Positions 35,699 to 44,425 of a DNA stretch of 53,532 nucleotides are shown here, in pieces; the stretch's first letter is position 1, and each line of letters opens with the position of its first letter. The position numbers and the translations under genes are program-made. Below the pieces are notes generated by a model. The model was not told the origin of the DNA. It saw only the letters and a program-made list of their open reading frames with translations, and searched no databases. The DNA lies in the NCBI GenBank assembly GCA_902493275.1, contig CABUOQ010000011.1, positions 1 through 53,532 on the forward strand, written 5' to 3'. This DNA comes from an uncultured Bacillota bacterium. GTDB taxonomy: Bacteria > Bacillota_I > Bacilli_A > RFN20 > CAG-449.

Positions 35699-37016
35699 AT
35701 TTGCCTGAAACTGCAAGTTTTTTAATAAGTACTGAAGGTGCGTATGTTGATCCAAGTTCTTGGAGATTGCTTCCGACTTCTTTGATATCTTTAAATAATT
35801 CAAAGAGATTCCCTGCGATTGTTATTAAGCATACAGGTTTTGAACGTTTTCCGTTTTCAATTAAGAATCCTTTGGCTTGCAAAGAGAAATTGCCTGATTG
35901 ACAATTCATGCCCGCGTGTAATCCTTCAACTTCGGTAATGTAAATACCATTATCGACGAGATTAAATAATTCTTCTTCAGTTTTCTTGCCCGGTTTTAAA
36001 ACTATATGCGCAGTGGCAGTTCCGACTTTTCCGCTGCCTCTAAAACCATTGCCTGTAGAGGAAACATTATCTTTTTTAGCAGTAGCTAAATTATATAAGT
36101 ATGTTTCTAATGCACCTTTATTTACAATTTTCTTGTTATATGTTGCCACACCTTCGTCATCGAAATAACGATAGAATGGAGTCTTATCTAGAGGTCTTTC
36201 TTCGATTGTAACTTTTTTAGAAGCTACCAATTGATGAAGTTTGCCTTTGAATAAGGATGTGTTTTTTTGAACTTCATCTGCAATAGCGTTAGAGACAAAG
36301 AATCCTAATAAAGAAGCAGTGACATTTGGATTTAATACAGCTTTATATTTTTTAGAAAGACATGGTTCGCCATTTAATTGAGAAATGGTATTTTCAACAA
36401 CTGCTTGAGCAAATTCGTCTAATTTAAAAGAATCCAAATCACTTGAAATTACAAATTTGCTTCCAGTTTTAGTTGAATTATCACTTCCTGTTGCAAAAGC
36501 AGAAGCATATATAGAAAAAGCGTTAATTTTATCCTTTAATTTCAAACCATATGAATTCATTAAAGTATATTCATCACATGATTCACTATAAGATAATTCA
36601 ACATCACTTATTCTTGCATCGGCTGCTTTAATCTTTTGCTCTAGATTTTTTAAAATAGCAATTTTCTCATCAATTGATATTTGTTCTAGACGAGGATTAA
36701 AGACTTTATGTTTGTGATATTTTTCGCTGCCTTTATAAATAATCACTTCATCTGAAGAATTGTTAACCATAGCATTTTCTTTAATTTTAGATATTACATA
36801 ATCTATCGTGCTACGATCAATTTTTTCAGAATTTACATAACCAGCTTTTCCTTGGTAGGTTCCCCTAGCGGAAAGACTAGTTGATTTTGATGTTGTATAT
36901 GACTCTAATTCGCCTCTAAACCACGAAAATTCTAAGGAACTAGAAGAACTTATAGATAATTCTAATTCATCAATTTTCGCTTCTTTAGCTTTTTCAAAAT
37001 AAATATCGTATTTCAT
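35697..37016 (-). CDS. pmbA: TldE/PmbA subunit of the TldD/E metalloprotease
   Basis: The 439-residue non-metal-binding partner of TldD. In the known E. coli complex TldE lacks the zinc motif and shapes the proteolytic chamber that digests unfolded peptides and matures some peptide antibiotics. Family features seen are the N-terminal hydrolase-like half, STGNGFRGSG and the C-terminal EVEGLHAGMNCQSGNFSLQAKGFLIENG in separate stretches. It begins 1 bp after the tldD stop, so they are one operon. Confidence 0.9.
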   Translation of the reverse strand: MKYDIYFEKAKEAKIDELELSISSSSSLEFSWFRGELESYTTSKSTSLSARGTYQGKAGYVNSEKIDRSTIDYVISKIKENAMVNNSSDEVIIYKGSEKYHKHKVFNPRLEQISIDEKIAILKNLEQKIKAADARISDVELSYSESCDEYTLMNSYGLKLKDKINAFSIYASAFATGSDNSTKTGSKFVISSDLDSFKLDEFAQAVVENTISQLNGEPCLSKKYKAVLNPNVTASLLGFFVSNAIADEVQKNTSLFKGKLHQLVASKKVTIEERPLDKTPFYRYFDDEGVATYNKKIVNKGALETYLYNLATAKKDNVSSTGNGFRGSGKVGTATAHIVLKPGKKTEEELFNLVDNGIYITEVEGLHAGMNCQSGNFSLQAKGFLIENGKRSKPVCLITIAGNLFELFKDIKEVGSNLQELGSTYAPSVLIKKLAVSGK

Positions 37017-37017
37017 T

Positions 37018-38415
37018 TTAATTTATTTTCTCCCCTCTACCACCCACGGTCATTTCAGATACTCTAATGGTTGGTTGACCGACATCTGTTGGTATTGAAC
37101 CAGAAGCGGCTCCACACATACCTTGAGCTCTTTTTAAATCATTTCCAACCATATCGATTTTTAAAAGAACATCTTTTCCAGAACCGATTAATGTTGCACC
37201 TTTTACTGGATAAGCAATTTTACCATTTTTAATTATATATGCTTCATTAGCGGCAAAGTTAAATTCTCCTGTAGCAGGATTTACTGAACCGCCGCCTAAT
37301 TCTTTAGCATATAATCCAAATTCGGTGGAGGAGATAATTTCTTCTGGTGTTGATTTGCCAGGTAAAATAAAGGTATTTGACATTCTTGAAGTTGGTTCAT
37401 ATTTATATGATTGTCGTCTTGAGGCTCCGTTTTCATGAGCATTCATTCTTCTACCATTAAAGGAGTCGATTAAATAAGAATTTAACACTCCATTTTTAAT
37501 TAATAAATTACGGTGTGTTTTATGACCTTCATCATCAACATTTTCACTGCCCCAAGCGCCTTCTATAGTTCCATCATCAACAGCGGAAACGATATTTGAA
37601 GCGATTTTTTCGCCGAGTTTGTTAGAAAATACAGATAAATTTTTAGAAACAGAAGAAGCTTCTAAGGAGTGACCACATGCTTCATGGAAGATGACACCTC
37701 CAAAGCCATTTCCAATAATGACTGGCATTTTTCCAGAAGGACATTCTTTGGCGTCTAACATTAACAAAGCAGATTTAGCAGTAGCTATTCCCACTTGTTC
37801 TATATCGATTTCATTTTCAAAAAATTCAAAGCCTTTACAGGCTCCTGGACCGCTGAAAGCTGATTCTATGGCGCTACCATTTGAAGCGATGGCGGAGACA
37901 TAAACTCTACCTCTTGTTCTAGTATCAGTAATATATTTTCCGTCAGAGTTAAATATATAAACCTTTTGTACTTTATTCATCAATCCGGCCATGACTCGAA
38001 CGATTTTTTCATCTACGTTTTTAGCGGCATTGCTTCCTTTTAAAAGGTAATCAACTTTTTCTTCTTTGGTTAAACTATCAAAAGTTATTTTTGGTTGATG
38101 GTGTTTTTTAGTAGGCACTTTTTTAATTTGTGTGACTAAAATTTTTCTTTTTTCAGAAAAAGATTTTGATAATTTAGAAGCTAAGTCTAATAATCCTTTT
38201 CTCGTTAAATCATTTGTATAGCCGTAAACACTTTGGAGTTTGTTTAATAATCTTATACCGGCACCATAAGTTATAGTATCTGTTGCTGTTTCACAATTTC
38301 CATTGTCTAATGAGATATTTTCTACGTTTGTTTCTTCAAGAAAAATTTCTGCAAAATCAGCACCTGTTGCTAAACCAGTATTAAGAACTTCTTGAGCTAA
38401 TTTTTTGCTTATCAT
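37018..38415 (-). CDS. tldD: TldD subunit, zinc metalloprotease
   Basis: The catalytic subunit of the TldD/E protease. The HExxxH zinc motif is visible as HEACGH near residue 243, in VIFHEACGHSLEA. Other family stretches are NLLIKNGVLNSYLIDSF, GASRRQSYKYEPTSRMSNT and the ending VSEMTVGGRGE. Three ATG codons lie close together; I choose the one at 38415 because AAAGG is 6 nt upstream. Length is 465 residues, normal. No peptide-antibiotic precursor gene is seen nearby, so it probably acts on general peptide substrates. Confidence 0.93.
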   Translation of the reverse strand: MISKKLAQEVLNTGLATGADFAEIFLEETNVENISLDNGNCETATDTITYGAGIRLLNKLQSVYGYTNDLTRKGLLDLASKLSKSFSEKRKILVTQIKKVPTKKHHQPKITFDSLTKEEKVDYLLKGSNAAKNVDEKIVRVMAGLMNKVQKVYIFNSDGKYITDTRTRGRVYVSAIASNGSAIESAFSGPGACKGFEFFENEIDIEQVGIATAKSALLMLDAKECPSGKMPVIIGNGFGGVIFHEACGHSLEASSVSKNLSVFSNKLGEKIASNIVSAVDDGTIEGAWGSENVDDEGHKTHRNLLIKNGVLNSYLIDSFNGRRMNAHENGASRRQSYKYEPTSRMSNTFILPGKSTPEEIISSTEFGLYAKELGGGSVNPATGEFNFAANEAYIIKNGKIAYPVKGATLIGSGKDVLLKIDMVGNDLKRAQGMCGAASGSIPTDVGQPTIRVSEMTVGGRGEKIN

Positions 38416-38495
38416 ATGCATCCTTTCTTATGAATAATAATTCATATCCATAATCATTATTATAATATAATAATAAGATTACTAATAATTTTAAT

Positions 38496-38523
38496 TTGCT
38501 TTTTTTTCTTTGACAACTATAAT
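38496..38523 (+). promoter_or_regulatory. candidate murA promoter
   Basis: TTGCTT (38496-38501), 16-nt spacer, TATAAT (38518-38523), leaving a leader of about 47 nt before the murA ATG. A TTGACA at 38510-38515 has no matching -10 at the right distance. Confidence 0.5.
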
Positions 38524-38576
38524 AGTCTATTTGTTTGAATTTAAGAATATATTTTATCATGTAATGGTGAAAAGAT

Positions 38577-39824
38577 ATGGCAAAAACATTGATTATTGAT
38601 GGTAATAGAAATTTAAAAGGCGAAGTAAAAATATCTGGTTCAAAAAATTGCGCTCTTTGTTTAATAGCAGGGGCTTTATTATGTGATGAAGAAGTGGTCT
38701 TATACGATATCCCTAATATCAAAGATATCGTGACTTTTATTAAAATTTTAAATTATTTAAATGTAAAAACAAATTTTAAAGATAATGTTTTATCGATAAA
38801 TGCTAAAGATATAAAATATCGTGATTTAGATATAGGTGATGTGGGAAAATTTCGAGCGTCGTATTATTTAATAGGAGCGCTAATAAATCGTTTTAAGCAT
38901 CTAAAAATTTCAAAGTTTGGTGGTTGTAGTTTTACATCTAGACCAATAAATTTTCATTTAAATTTATTAAATCATTTTGGAGTTAATTATACTTTTGATG
39001 ATGGTTATGAATTCAATTTAGATGAAGCTAAAGAAGGTGAATTTACTTTGCCATATCCTTCTTTTGGAGCATCTATAAATGGAGTTTTGTTTGCTTTAGC
39101 TAGCCAACAGGAAATAACCATTAGAAATGTTACTCCAGAAGTGGAATTTAAACATTTTATAGAATTTATGAAGGCAATCGGTGGCAATATTATTTTAAAT
39201 AACAATGTCGTGTATATTAAAAAAAGCAAGTTGCATGGAACTAAGTTTAAAAATATTCCAGATAGGATAGAAAGTGGAACCTTTTTACTTATGGGTCCGA
39301 TTATTTGTGATTATTTAAAGATAAATAATATTAATCCAGAACATAATAAGCCATTATTAGATTTGTTTTCTTTGCTAGATATTGATTATGAACTCGGTGA
39401 TGATTATGTGATTATTTCTAAACAAGAAATTAAACATTCTTGTTTCATAGAAACTGGTTTAGATGAGCAAATATCGAGTGATTTGCAGCCATTATTAACA
39501 GTTTTTTGCCTAAATATTCCTCGAATATCACTCATAAAAGAAAAAGTATATACTTCAAGGTTTACCCATATAGAACCATTACGCAATATGGGAGGATTTG
39601 TTGTTCAGTCTAATCAAAACATTTTAATTAATGGCATTATGTCGTTGTCTGGAAAAGAAATAATTGCAACTGATCTAAGAATGGCGGCGGCAATGGTTTT
39701 TGCTTGTTTGTGCGCTGAAGGTCAAAGCATTATTCATCAGTGTGATTATATTGATAGAGGTTATGAAACCTTTACTTTAAAATTAAATAATTTAGGAGCG
39801 GATATCAAAGAGTATGAAAATTAA
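38577..39824 (+). CDS. murA: UDP-N-acetylglucosamine 1-carboxyvinyltransferase (diverged MurA)
   Basis: First committed step of peptidoglycan synthesis. KISGSKNCALCLIAGALL matches the N-terminal KNxAL region, GGCSFTSRPINFH aligns with the loop holding the PEP-reactive cysteine (usually PGGCAIGxRP), and TDLRMAAAMVFACL matches the C-terminal DLRAG region, with alanine for the usual glycine. At 415 residues it is full length. The divergence suggests either the second MurA paralogue common in Firmicutes or a fast-evolving lineage. The ribosome-binding site is weak (GTGAAAAG). It overlaps the next gene by 11 bp. Confidence 0.87.
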   Translation: MAKTLIIDGNRNLKGEVKISGSKNCALCLIAGALLCDEEVVLYDIPNIKDIVTFIKILNYLNVKTNFKDNVLSINAKDIKYRDLDIGDVGKFRASYYLIGALINRFKHLKISKFGGCSFTSRPINFHLNLLNHFGVNYTFDDGYEFNLDEAKEGEFTLPYPSFGASINGVLFALASQQEITIRNVTPEVEFKHFIEFMKAIGGNIILNNNVVYIKKSKLHGTKFKNIPDRIESGTFLLMGPIICDYLKINNINPEHNKPLLDLFSLLDIDYELGDDYVIISKQEIKHSCFIETGLDEQISSDLQPLLTVFCLNIPRISLIKEKVYTSRFTHIEPLRNMGGFVVQSNQNILINGIMSLSGKEIIATDLRMAAAMVFACLCAEGQSIIHQCDYIDRGYETFTLKLNNLGADIKEYEN

Positions 39825-40479
39825 AAAAATAATGTTAGTTGCTTTAAGCGTTATATGTTTTTCTTCTTGTGCAAACAAAAATCACGTTCAATTATTCTTG
39901 GGTGAAACTTTAAATATAAAAAATAAGGAATATGATTTATTATTAAATCGCGATCTTAATAGAGATATAAATTATGAATTTGCCTCATCGTTATTTTATC
40001 AAAGAACGTTATATAATCAATTAGAAAAAGATGCAGTTAACTTAACAAGTAAAAATAAAATTTCCTCATTATTAAAAAATACAGATTTGATTATATTTAA
40101 TATTGGTAATTATGAATTACAAAGATTAATTAATTACGATGTTTATTCATTATATTATGATGAGCAAACATTAAATAATGGTAAAGAACTATTCGAATAT
40201 TACTTATATCATTCGTTAGATATTTTAAGTGATTATTGTCGGAATATTGTTGTTATTCCAATGTATTGTTCTGTAATATTAGATGATTCTAATAAGGCAA
40301 TATATTTAAAATTAGTAAATGCTTTTAACGAAATCATTATGTCATTATGTCGTGATTTTTCTTTATATTATGTGAATATAGATAAGCTAAGTCGCTTTGT
40401 TTATAAAGATAATTGTATAAGTGAAAGCGGATATGATTATCTTCTTCGTCAAATGAAGGAAGCTTATGATTTTAGTTGA
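39814..40479 (+). CDS. lipoprotein of unknown function, possibly SGNH-hydrolase-like
   Basis: A 221-residue protein with a lipoprotein signal (MKIKKIMLVALSVICFSSC, lipobox FSSC, Cys19). The middle has LLKNTDLIIFNIGNYEL, which recalls the Asp-Asn block of GDSL/SGNH hydrolases, but no clear nucleophile serine motif is seen after the signal, and the active site may be lost. It overlaps murA by 11 bp and the following gene by 14 bp, so it is part of a three-gene unit. Ends in TGA. Likely exported and wall-associated; role unknown. Confidence 0.7.
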   Translation: MKIKKIMLVALSVICFSSCANKNHVQLFLGETLNIKNKEYDLLLNRDLNRDINYEFASSLFYQRTLYNQLEKDAVNLTSKNKISSLLKNTDLIIFNIGNYELQRLINYDVYSLYYDEQTLNNGKELFEYYLYHSLDILSDYCRNIVVIPMYCSVILDDSNKAIYLKLVNAFNEIIMSLCRDFSLYYVNIDKLSRFVYKDNCISESGYDYLLRQMKEAYDFS

Positions 40480-40900
40480 TAAATGCATTAATCATTCGAT
40501 ATGGTTGATAAACGCAATCAAAGAACATAATAAATTAGTCAATCAAGATATAACCTTTAAAATGACAGATAAAGTGTTTATTCTTAATAAAAGCTTTCAA
40601 AAATATTTTTATTCTTTCAATGTATATCAAAAATTGTTTGCAAAGTTTGATAAAGGATTTAATTTTTTGTTAGCAAATAATAAAATTCATAAACATACAT
40701 TAATTAACATTAAAAACACATATTTGAATCGCTCAGCGATGCATTTTAAACAAGCGGGAGATTATTTAAAGATGGCGCGCAATGAAATGACTATTCAAGG
40801 ACAAGTATTTGCTTTTATTTTTAGTGAGATGAAAAATATCTCATCAACATTGATGAATCTTGAGAATGATTTGAATTATTTGATAAATAATTTGTATTAA
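40466..40900 (+). CDS. hypothetical helical cytoplasmic protein
   Basis: A 144-residue protein with no signal peptide or membrane segment. The composition (many Asn, Lys, Phe, Ile) and spacing suggest a mostly alpha-helical, perhaps four-helix protein, reminiscent in outline of DUF-type helical bundles, but I recognise no family. AAGGA 5 nt before the ATG supports the start, which lies inside the preceding lipoprotein gene (14-bp overlap). A bidirectional terminator follows directly. Translational coupling to a lipoprotein and murA suggests a shared envelope-related task. Confidence 0.65.
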   Translation: MILVDKCINHSIWLINAIKEHNKLVNQDITFKMTDKVFILNKSFQKYFYSFNVYQKLFAKFDKGFNFLLANNKIHKHTLINIKNTYLNRSAMHFKQAGDYLKMARNEMTIQGQVFAFIFSEMKNISSTLMNLENDLNYLINNLY

Positions 40901-40901
40901 A

Positions 40902-40935
40902 AAAATAGCTAAACAAATGAATGCTTAGCTATTTT
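40902..40935. terminator. bidirectional terminator after the murA unit
   Basis: Perfect 11-bp stem AAAATAGCTAA (40902-40912) / TTAGCTATTTT (40925-40935), 12-nt loop, A-tract before and T-rich sequence after. Confidence 0.8.
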
Positions 40936-40954
40936 AATTTTATTTGTTAGATAA

Positions 40955-41473
40955 TTATCTTAGTTTTACAGTCTTGAATTCATAGATGCAAGCGATAGCG
41001 CCAAAGCAAGATAATATTCCTGAAACCCAAGGACCAACACCTAAATAATATAAAGACTTAATATAATCAGTAGCGTGAGTTGTTGATTTTAACCAAGTGC
41101 TTGACATTGTAAATGACATGACAGCAAGCAATACAAATACTATCGCAGTGAAGATATAAAATCCTCTTTTTCTAGGTCCAATATAATAGGTTACAAATCC
41201 TAAAACTAAGAATGCGATAACTGTGATATAAGCTGGCCAACAGAAATCGATTGTAAATGTAACAGCGTATTTAGAGAATGTTCCTCCAAAAATTCCTAAC
41301 CAACCCCAGATAGAAAGAATCTTTCCTCCTAAAGAAGTGTTCGCTCCTGAAGTTCCACCTTGATATCCATCGATGAAGACGATAGGTGTTAAAATTAACG
41401 CTAATGCAGAAACTATGCAAATTGCTAAAATAATTAATGTTACTAAACTCTTTTTTTGTTTTGTTTTTACCAT
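40955..41473 (-). CDS. hypothetical membrane protein, four segments
   Basis: A 172-residue protein with four predicted membrane segments (about residues 10-34, 80-97, 105-125 and 143-165) and a glycine/serine-rich outer loop between the first two. A basic N-terminus (MVKTKQKKS) should stay inside. No family recognised. A strong GAGGAGG ribosome-binding site lies 11 nt before the ATG and a perfect extended -10 promoter precedes it, so it is probably well expressed as a single gene. Confidence 0.65.
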   Translation of the reverse strand: MVKTKQKKSLVTLIILAICIVSALALILTPIVFIDGYQGGTSGANTSLGGKILSIWGWLGIFGGTFSKYAVTFTIDFCWPAYITVIAFLVLGFVTYYIGPRKRGFYIFTAIVFVLLAVMSFTMSSTWLKSTTHATDYIKSLYYLGVGPWVSGILSCFGAIACIYEFKTVKLR

Positions 41474-41511
41474 AGTAGAGAGTGCCTCCTCAAATTGTAT
41501 TTTGCTTGTCT

Positions 41512-41520
41512 ATTATAACA
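41512..41520 (-). promoter_or_regulatory. extended -10 promoter of the four-segment membrane protein
   Basis: Minus strand TGT-TATAAT (TG, one base, perfect -10), 38 bp before the ATG. The -35 region is poor, as is usual for extended -10 promoters. Confidence 0.6.
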
Positions 41521-41663
41521 CATTTACATGAGTTTAAAACAAGTTAAAACATAAAATCAAGAATAATTATAATAGTTTTAATTAAAAATTAAAGTCTATA
41601 ATGTTTTTTTTATGTTTTTGTTACTAAAAGCGAGGTGAATATTTATATAAAACAGCAAAATAA

Positions 41664-41692
41664 TTGTAAAATTATATACTTCTACGTATGAT
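41664..41692 (+). promoter_or_regulatory. promoter of the cyclodeaminase-family gene
   Basis: TTGTAA (41664-41669), 17-nt spacer, TATGAT (41687-41692). The upstream in-frame ATG at 41688 falls inside this -10 box, which supports the later start at 41727. Confidence 0.6.
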
Positions 41693-41726
41693 AAATAAAA
41701 GAAATCCGATTATAAGGGAGATAGAT

Positions 41727-42263
41727 ATGAAATTAAGTGATTTAACTATTAATGAATACTCATTTAAATTAGCAGACAAAAAATCCACTCCAGGCGGTGG
41801 TTCCGCTTTAGCGTTAGTTTTAGAATTAGCTTGTGATTTGGGAATCATGGTGTGTAATTTTACAATTGATAAGATTGGTTATGAACAATTTAATGAAGAA
41901 GTAAGTAGTATTAAAGATAGACTCCAAGAATTTAAACTATTAGCCCACGATTTAATTGATAAAGATGCTGAGGCATATCAAAATGTAATGGATGCATTTA
42001 AAAGTAAAAATAAAGATGATATTTCAAAAGCTTCAATTTTTGCGTGTAAAGTGCCTTATTCTTTATATGTTACAACTCAAAAAGTCGAAGAATATTGTGA
42101 AAGATTGTATCTTATCGGTAATAAAAATCTAATCAGTGATGCTAAAATAGGTAAAGACTTATGTAAAAGTATCTATCAAGGATGCTTAGATAATATTAAA
42201 TGTAATGTTAATAATATCGAAGATAAAAAAGAGCGAGAATTTTATCTAGATATTTTAAAATAA
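41727..42263 (+). CDS. cyclodeaminase/cyclohydrolase family protein (FchA-like)
   Basis: A 178-residue all-helical protein of the formiminotransferase-cyclodeaminase C-terminal family (PF04961). The family motif STPGGGSALALVLELACDL is near the N-terminus. Members convert formimino- or methenyl-tetrahydrofolate, and stand-alone forms serve in folate one-carbon metabolism, but no folate gene is adjacent. I start at ATG 41727, 6 nt after AAGGGAG; the first ATG (41688) lies in the promoter. The 3' end overlaps the convergent HAD gene by 9 bp. Confidence 0.85.
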   Translation: MKLSDLTINEYSFKLADKKSTPGGGSALALVLELACDLGIMVCNFTIDKIGYEQFNEEVSSIKDRLQEFKLLAHDLIDKDAEAYQNVMDAFKSKNKDDISKASIFACKVPYSLYVTTQKVEEYCERLYLIGNKNLISDAKIGKDLCKSIYQGCLDNIKCNVNNIEDKKEREFYLDILK

Positions 42264-43082
42264 ATCGCGATAGTTTTTAAATAGAAATCTTATTACACCA
42301 GATTGATTGCTATTTTTATTAATTACAGGAAGATTATATTTTTCTTGTAATTTTTTTTGGTTTGGCATTAGAAATCCATGTTTTGCTAATTGAAGCATAG
42401 GTATATCGTTTAAATCATCACCGAAAGCAAAAAGTCTATCTTCGCTGATTTTTAGTTTTTTAGCTAAATAGATCATCGCTAAGCCTTTATTTGTCGCGGT
42501 GGATTGAAGATCGTAATATGCAATATTATTTTTTTGACTCCAAAAAACAAAAGATAATTCTTTATAACGAAATTTTTTAATTATTTTTTCCATTTTCTCT
42601 TTAAAATTAGCTTTGATGGCGAATGACACATGAATCATATTTTGATCTAATAGAAATTGATTGATATTTATAAAATTAACATTTTTATGAGGATGTTTCA
42701 TATAAAATGGAACTTGTTCTTCGTTATAGAAGAAAGTGTCATATACTCCTTGAAAATAAACATAAATAACATAATCTTTAATCTCATTAAAAAAATCATT
42801 TAATATTTGATAACGCATTGAAAAAGAAATGCACTTGACAACTTTTTCTTGGCGATTTAAATAATATATTGCTCCACCATTACTGGCTATAAAAGGATAA
42901 TTATATAGTTTTAGTTGCTTTATATATTTAATCATACCTTGGTATGGTCTACCCGAATTTAAAATGATGTAATGACCATTTTGTAAAAGTGACTTTAATC
43001 CTATTTTATCGATCAAAGATATCTTTGATTTTTTGTTTAAAATAGTGTTGTCTAAATCTAAAGAAATTAAATACTTTTTCAT
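42255..43082 (-). CDS. Cof-type HAD hydrolase
   Basis: A 275-residue HAD phosphatase of the Cof group with a C2B cap. Motif 1 is SLDLDNT (Asp9, Asp11), motif 2 NSGRP, motif 3 lysine in ATNKG, motif 4 FGDDLNDIPML. Such enzymes dephosphorylate sugar phosphates or flavin/PLP-type cofactors; the substrate is not predictable. There is no Shine-Dalgarno sequence: TGTAAAAT with the -10 ending exactly 6 nt before the ATG points to a leaderless mRNA. Confidence 0.88.
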   Translation of the reverse strand: MKKYLISLDLDNTILNKKSKISLIDKIGLKSLLQNGHYIILNSGRPYQGMIKYIKQLKLYNYPFIASNGGAIYYLNRQEKVVKCISFSMRYQILNDFFNEIKDYVIYVYFQGVYDTFFYNEEQVPFYMKHPHKNVNFININQFLLDQNMIHVSFAIKANFKEKMEKIIKKFRYKELSFVFWSQKNNIAYYDLQSTATNKGLAMIYLAKKLKISEDRLFAFGDDLNDIPMLQLAKHGFLMPNQKKLQEKYNLPVINKNSNQSGVIRFLFKNYRDLF

Positions 43083-43104
43083 AATTTCATTTTACATGCA
43101 TTTG

Positions 43105-43133
43105 TTGCAAAATAAAATAAAATAAATTAATAT
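43105..43133 (+). promoter_or_regulatory. promoter of the 117-residue protein gene
   Basis: TTGCAA (43105-43110), 17-nt spacer, TAATAT (43128-43133); ATG at 43152. Confidence 0.55.
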
Positions 43134-43151
43134 TATTAAGCGGGGATGCTT

Positions 43152-43505
43152 ATGACAAAATATACAGAATTTCAAAATCGAAAAATCATCGAAGATAAAA
43201 AAAATCCGTTTTGTACATTATATGAAAATGAAGATGGCTCAAGATTTTATATCGAACCAATCTTTTATACCTATCTTCAAAATTTTTCTATTCATCACCC
43301 AGAAAAAAAAGAATCCGTTCTTTTAGAGATGGATAAGATTGTTAGAAAAAATAAAAAAGTTATATTTTCTGGAATTGATGAAGAAACAGAAGAAGAACCG
43401 GTTACAAAAGCGGAAGGGTATATATATATTACTATTTTTGATATCACGGATAAGTTATGTATTTTTTGGGATAATAAATCGCGTGGATCAGATTATGGTG
43501 ATTAA
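43152..43505 (+). CDS. hypothetical protein, 117 residues
   Basis: A small acidic, soluble protein of alternating charged and aromatic stretches, without signal peptide, membrane segment or recognised motif. The start at 43152 is chosen because GCGGGG lies 6 nt upstream; the ATG at 43146 touches that site. Its stop codon shares TTAA (43502-43505) with the convergent uppP gene. A plausible promoter and ribosome-binding site support it as real. Function unknown. Confidence 0.6.
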   Translation: MTKYTEFQNRKIIEDKKNPFCTLYENEDGSRFYIEPIFYTYLQNFSIHHPEKKESVLLEMDKIVRKNKKVIFSGIDEETEEEPVTKAEGYIYITIFDITDKLCIFWDNKSRGSDYGD

Positions 43506-44338
43506 TAAGAGGATATAAGACAAATAATTACCCCAAGGAGAGCAACTAAAAAGCAATAATAAGAAAAGTAATGAAGCTTTCCTTTTTTTATTACTTTAAA
43601 TAGAACTTTTACAGCGATAAAGGTAGTAAATCCGGCGATGATTACGGCGATAAAATCCCCAATTAATATTTCAGTCGGTTGAGAAAATATAAATTGGTAT
43701 TCACTAATAATTTTCCAAATAAATGAACCTAAGGTTACAGGTAAAAATAGTAAAAAAGAAAAATTAGCGGCTTCTTCATTGTTTAATTTGGCTACTTTTC
43801 CTCCGAAGATTGTAATTCCTGAGCGAGATATTCCTGGTAGAACACCTATACTTTGAAATAAGCCGATTTCTAAAGCGTCGATATATGAGATATCTTTTAA
43901 TGATTTTTTTTCAGTTAATTTTTGGTTTATCAATAAAAGAATGCCAGTTATGATTAAAAATGCAAATACATAATAAAGACTAGTAAAATATGAATCGATA
44001 ATATCCCCTAAACATAGACCAATTATTCCCGCGGGAATTGATGCGACGACCATTAATAAAAATAATTTACAATAATATTTACATTCTTCGTCACGATTTT
44101 TTTGAAATATGTATTTAAAAAGACTGGTGATTATATTCCAAATTGTTTTTCGATAATAAATAATCATGGCTACCAAAGAACCAAAATGAAGAAATATTAT
44201 CAAAGACAAGCCATTACTATCAATGTTTAAAAGTTTGCTAAATATTAAAAGGTGACCAGAAGATGAAATAGGTAATATTTCTGTTATTCCTTGAATTATG
44301 CCGAGAATTATTTTTTTTAGCAGTAAAATAAAATCCAT
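43502..44338 (-). CDS. uppP: undecaprenyl-diphosphatase
   Basis: Integral membrane phosphatase (BacA/UppP) that regenerates undecaprenyl phosphate, the carrier for peptidoglycan and other wall polymers. Both signature regions are present: GITEILPISSSGHL near the N-terminus and GVLPGISRSGITIF near residue 165, embedded in about seven to eight membrane segments over 278 residues. AGGAAA precedes the ATG. Overexpression of UppP gives bacitracin resistance in known bacteria. It converges on the 117-residue gene with a 4-bp shared stop. Confidence 0.95.
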   Translation of the reverse strand: MDFILLLKKIILGIIQGITEILPISSSGHLLIFSKLLNIDSNGLSLIIFLHFGSLVAMIIYYRKTIWNIITSLFKYIFQKNRDEECKYYCKLFLLMVVASIPAGIIGLCLGDIIDSYFTSLYYVFAFLIITGILLLINQKLTEKKSLKDISYIDALEIGLFQSIGVLPGISRSGITIFGGKVAKLNNEEAANFSFLLFLPVTLGSFIWKIISEYQFIFSQPTEILIGDFIAVIIAGFTTFIAVKVLFKVIKKGKLHYFSYYCFLVALLGVIICLISSY

Positions 44339-44356
44339 TTTTTAATATTTCCTATA

Positions 44357-44385
44357 TTGTCTAAAACAATTATATGCTTTAAAAT
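44357..44385 (+). promoter_or_regulatory. promoter of the lysophospholipase-like gene
   Basis: TTGTCT (44357-44362), 17-nt spacer, TAAAAT (44380-44385), 40 bp before the ATG. An in-frame TTG at 44357 is part of this -35 box and is not a start. Confidence 0.6.
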
Positions 44386-44425
44386 AATTATAAATACCAA
44401 TAATAATTTTGTAAAGGAGACGATA

